Of a stretch of DNA of 64,000 nucleotides, positions 62,786 to 64,000 are shown one piece after another. The stretch covers positions 1,870,202 to 1,934,201 of the forward strand of contig RPFO01000027.1 in assembly GCA_009746045.1 (NCBI GenBank), written 5' to 3'. Position 1 is the stretch's first letter. Each line of letters opens with the position of its first letter. The notes beneath the pieces were generated by a model. The model ran no database searches. It was not told the origin of the DNA and was given only the letters and a program-made list of their open reading frames with translations. The stretch is from Mesostigma viride (taxonomy: Eukaryota; Streptophyta; Mesostigmatophyceae; Mesostigmatales; Mesostigmataceae). The position numbers were made by a program, and so were the translations under genes.

Positions 62786-64000
62786 ACTCGTGCTCCCGTT
62801 GGGGAGTCACGGAGCACCGAAGTGCTTTTAATCCCTGTGTGTGCACTACAGGAGAAAGGGCAGAGACCCCCAGTCTCCTTCATGCCAAAGGCATGCCCCA
62901 GCTGCATTCGGGCGCGCTAGCTAAACGGACACGCTAACGATCCGGCAGTCTGTGGGTGCAATAAGACCCATGTGAGCATATCATAGCAAGGAGCGTGGGC
63001 AAGTAATCTGAACATAGCCAGGGCGTAGCATGGCTGTACTAGGACTAGGCTAAGGCTATGGCTGGTTGTGTACCGTGCGTTGGCGGCACGTGACTAGGTG
63101 TGTTGGCACAGCTAGGCAACACTCTAGGCATGGCTGCCTTAGCGGCAGTGACGCCAATGGTTACAAGCTAGGGCTATTGCTATTCTAGCCCGCTGGGGGC
63201 GTCCACATCTTGTGGTTGATCATCAGGTCCCCGCCCCTCCAATACACCTTGGGCTTCTGGGGGTCCTGCTTATGGCGGAGGTATTCCGGCCACAGGTCGC
63301 GTCGCTGCTGTTGCTGAGCGGGGGTGAGGTCGTCATCCAGCGGACTCCAGGTGAGGTCGTGCAACCGCTTGCGACGAGAGAGGAACCGCTGCTTATCCTC
63401 AGGGGAGGGGAAGGTGAGTAGGACTGGTGGGGGGGGAGCCGCCTTGTCCCGTGAGTGGGGAAGGCGGTGGCACCCACGCAGTTCTACCTCACCTACCAGG
63501 CCCATGAGGGTAAGAAGCTGGTTCCTGAGCTCGTCAGCAAGAGAGGTTGACGTCTCCGGCACCTGGCTTCTGGGGGAAGCGACGTAGCACCACTCGGCAC
63601 TCGCGGTGAGCGCGGTCGGTGACCTCCCGTTGCTGGGCCTGGCGGTGGTCCTCCAGCTCCTGGAGCTTTGTGGCGATGGCGTCGGTGGTGGAGGCGGTCG
63701 CTGACCGCAGCAGGTCCGCGTAGGAGAGCGGCGGGAGGTCGCCAGCATCCTGCCGGGGTGGCTGGGATGCAATGGTGGCCGTCTGCTCCGCTAATCTTGG
63801 GGACCTGTGTGGCCAGGGCCTCGGTGTGGGCGGTGATGGCCTCAAGCTTCTTCAGGAGCACGCCACACTTGCCCTCCACCTGGTTAAGGCGAGAGACAAG
63901 TGCAGCATGCGTTTCCGAAGCCTGCGCCGCGGTGTGTAGCGCCGTGAACTGGGGTTGTAGCTTGTGAACGACCTTGGTTTCCACGTTGGAGACCCGGGCT
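62786..64000 (-). mobile_element. ORF1 element, second family, tail type 3, 5' end outside window
   Basis: 3' end AACTCGTGCTCCCGTTGGGG in inverse orientation plus (TTAA)n, then about 380 bp of 3' UTR and the ORF1-like coding region. It uses the same tail as the RT-LINE ending at 26605. Confidence 0.65.
63185..63984 (-). pseudogene. L1-ORF1p-like protein, second family, frameshifted
   Basis: The C-terminal frame (63772-63185) has LMGLVGEVELRGCHRLPHSR, LLTFPSPEDKQRFLSRRKRL and LTPAQQQQRRDLWPEYLRHK, the same plan as the first family (AHRLPRARG, KISFLRRRKRL, LAQQQRRRELWP) with clear divergence. The upstream frame (63984-63493) is helical with heptad-like spacing (RLNQVEGKCGVLLKKLEAIT), a coiled coil. 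Two or more frame changes join the pieces, and the N-terminus lies beyond the window. Confidence 0.75.

Overview
This is a nuclear genome window from a eukaryote, most likely a green alga or another member of the green lineage. Three spliced housekeeping genes can be rebuilt by eye. They are a KDEL/HDEL-type ER retention receptor (+, exons between 14473 and 21746), a peroxiredoxin-glutaredoxin fusion (-, 47596 to 43200) and a mitochondrial acyl carrier protein (+, 49261 to 52261). All introns are GT-AG, and most are 0.6 to 2.9 kb, swollen with repeats. The receptor and the ACP carry plant-type motifs. There is no sign of bacterial gene organisation. The species cannot be named from this sequence.

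Layout. 1-7839: a decayed LTR retrotransposon on the minus strand, cut by the window edge and split by a 1.9 kb TIR element (T1). 7840-9950: C-rich and simple repeats. 9950-14204: two direct copies of a T1-related element (T2), one holding a LINE fragment. 14473-21746: the receptor gene, whose last intron holds two huge CCCT arrays. 21900-27048: LINE 3' ends, a LINE reverse-transcriptase fragment, a tandem SINE-like pair and unassigned DNA. 27049-34874: a nearly intact, recent copy of the LTR element, inserted into a LINE (26605-35566). 35567-42520: LINE debris and ORF1-only elements. 43200-47596: Prx-Grx. 47928-48769: three adjacent small TIR elements. 49261-52261: mitochondrial ACP. 53769-64000: a third ORF1-only element interrupted by a TIR element that is itself interrupted by its own relative, then further LINE pieces and a second ORF1 family.

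Three themes stand out. (1) Introns carry decaying copies of their own splice-site/exon borders. In the ACP gene the acceptor and start of exon 2 recur at least four times. In the Prx-Grx gene one intron has copies of both bordering exon ends. (2) Several unrelated LINE 3' ends finish in (TTAA)n. One of them belongs to a 2 kb element that encodes only an L1-ORF1p-like protein and no reverse transcriptase, yet has target-site duplications. TIR transposons flanked by TTAA sit at or next to such tails. (3) The LTR element has an unusual gene order (ORF0, Gag, integrase, protease-like, RT, RNase H), spread over overlapping frames.

All calls come from reading the sequence and family knowledge; no search was run. 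Exon coordinates were placed by hand from splice consensus, reading frame and family similarity.
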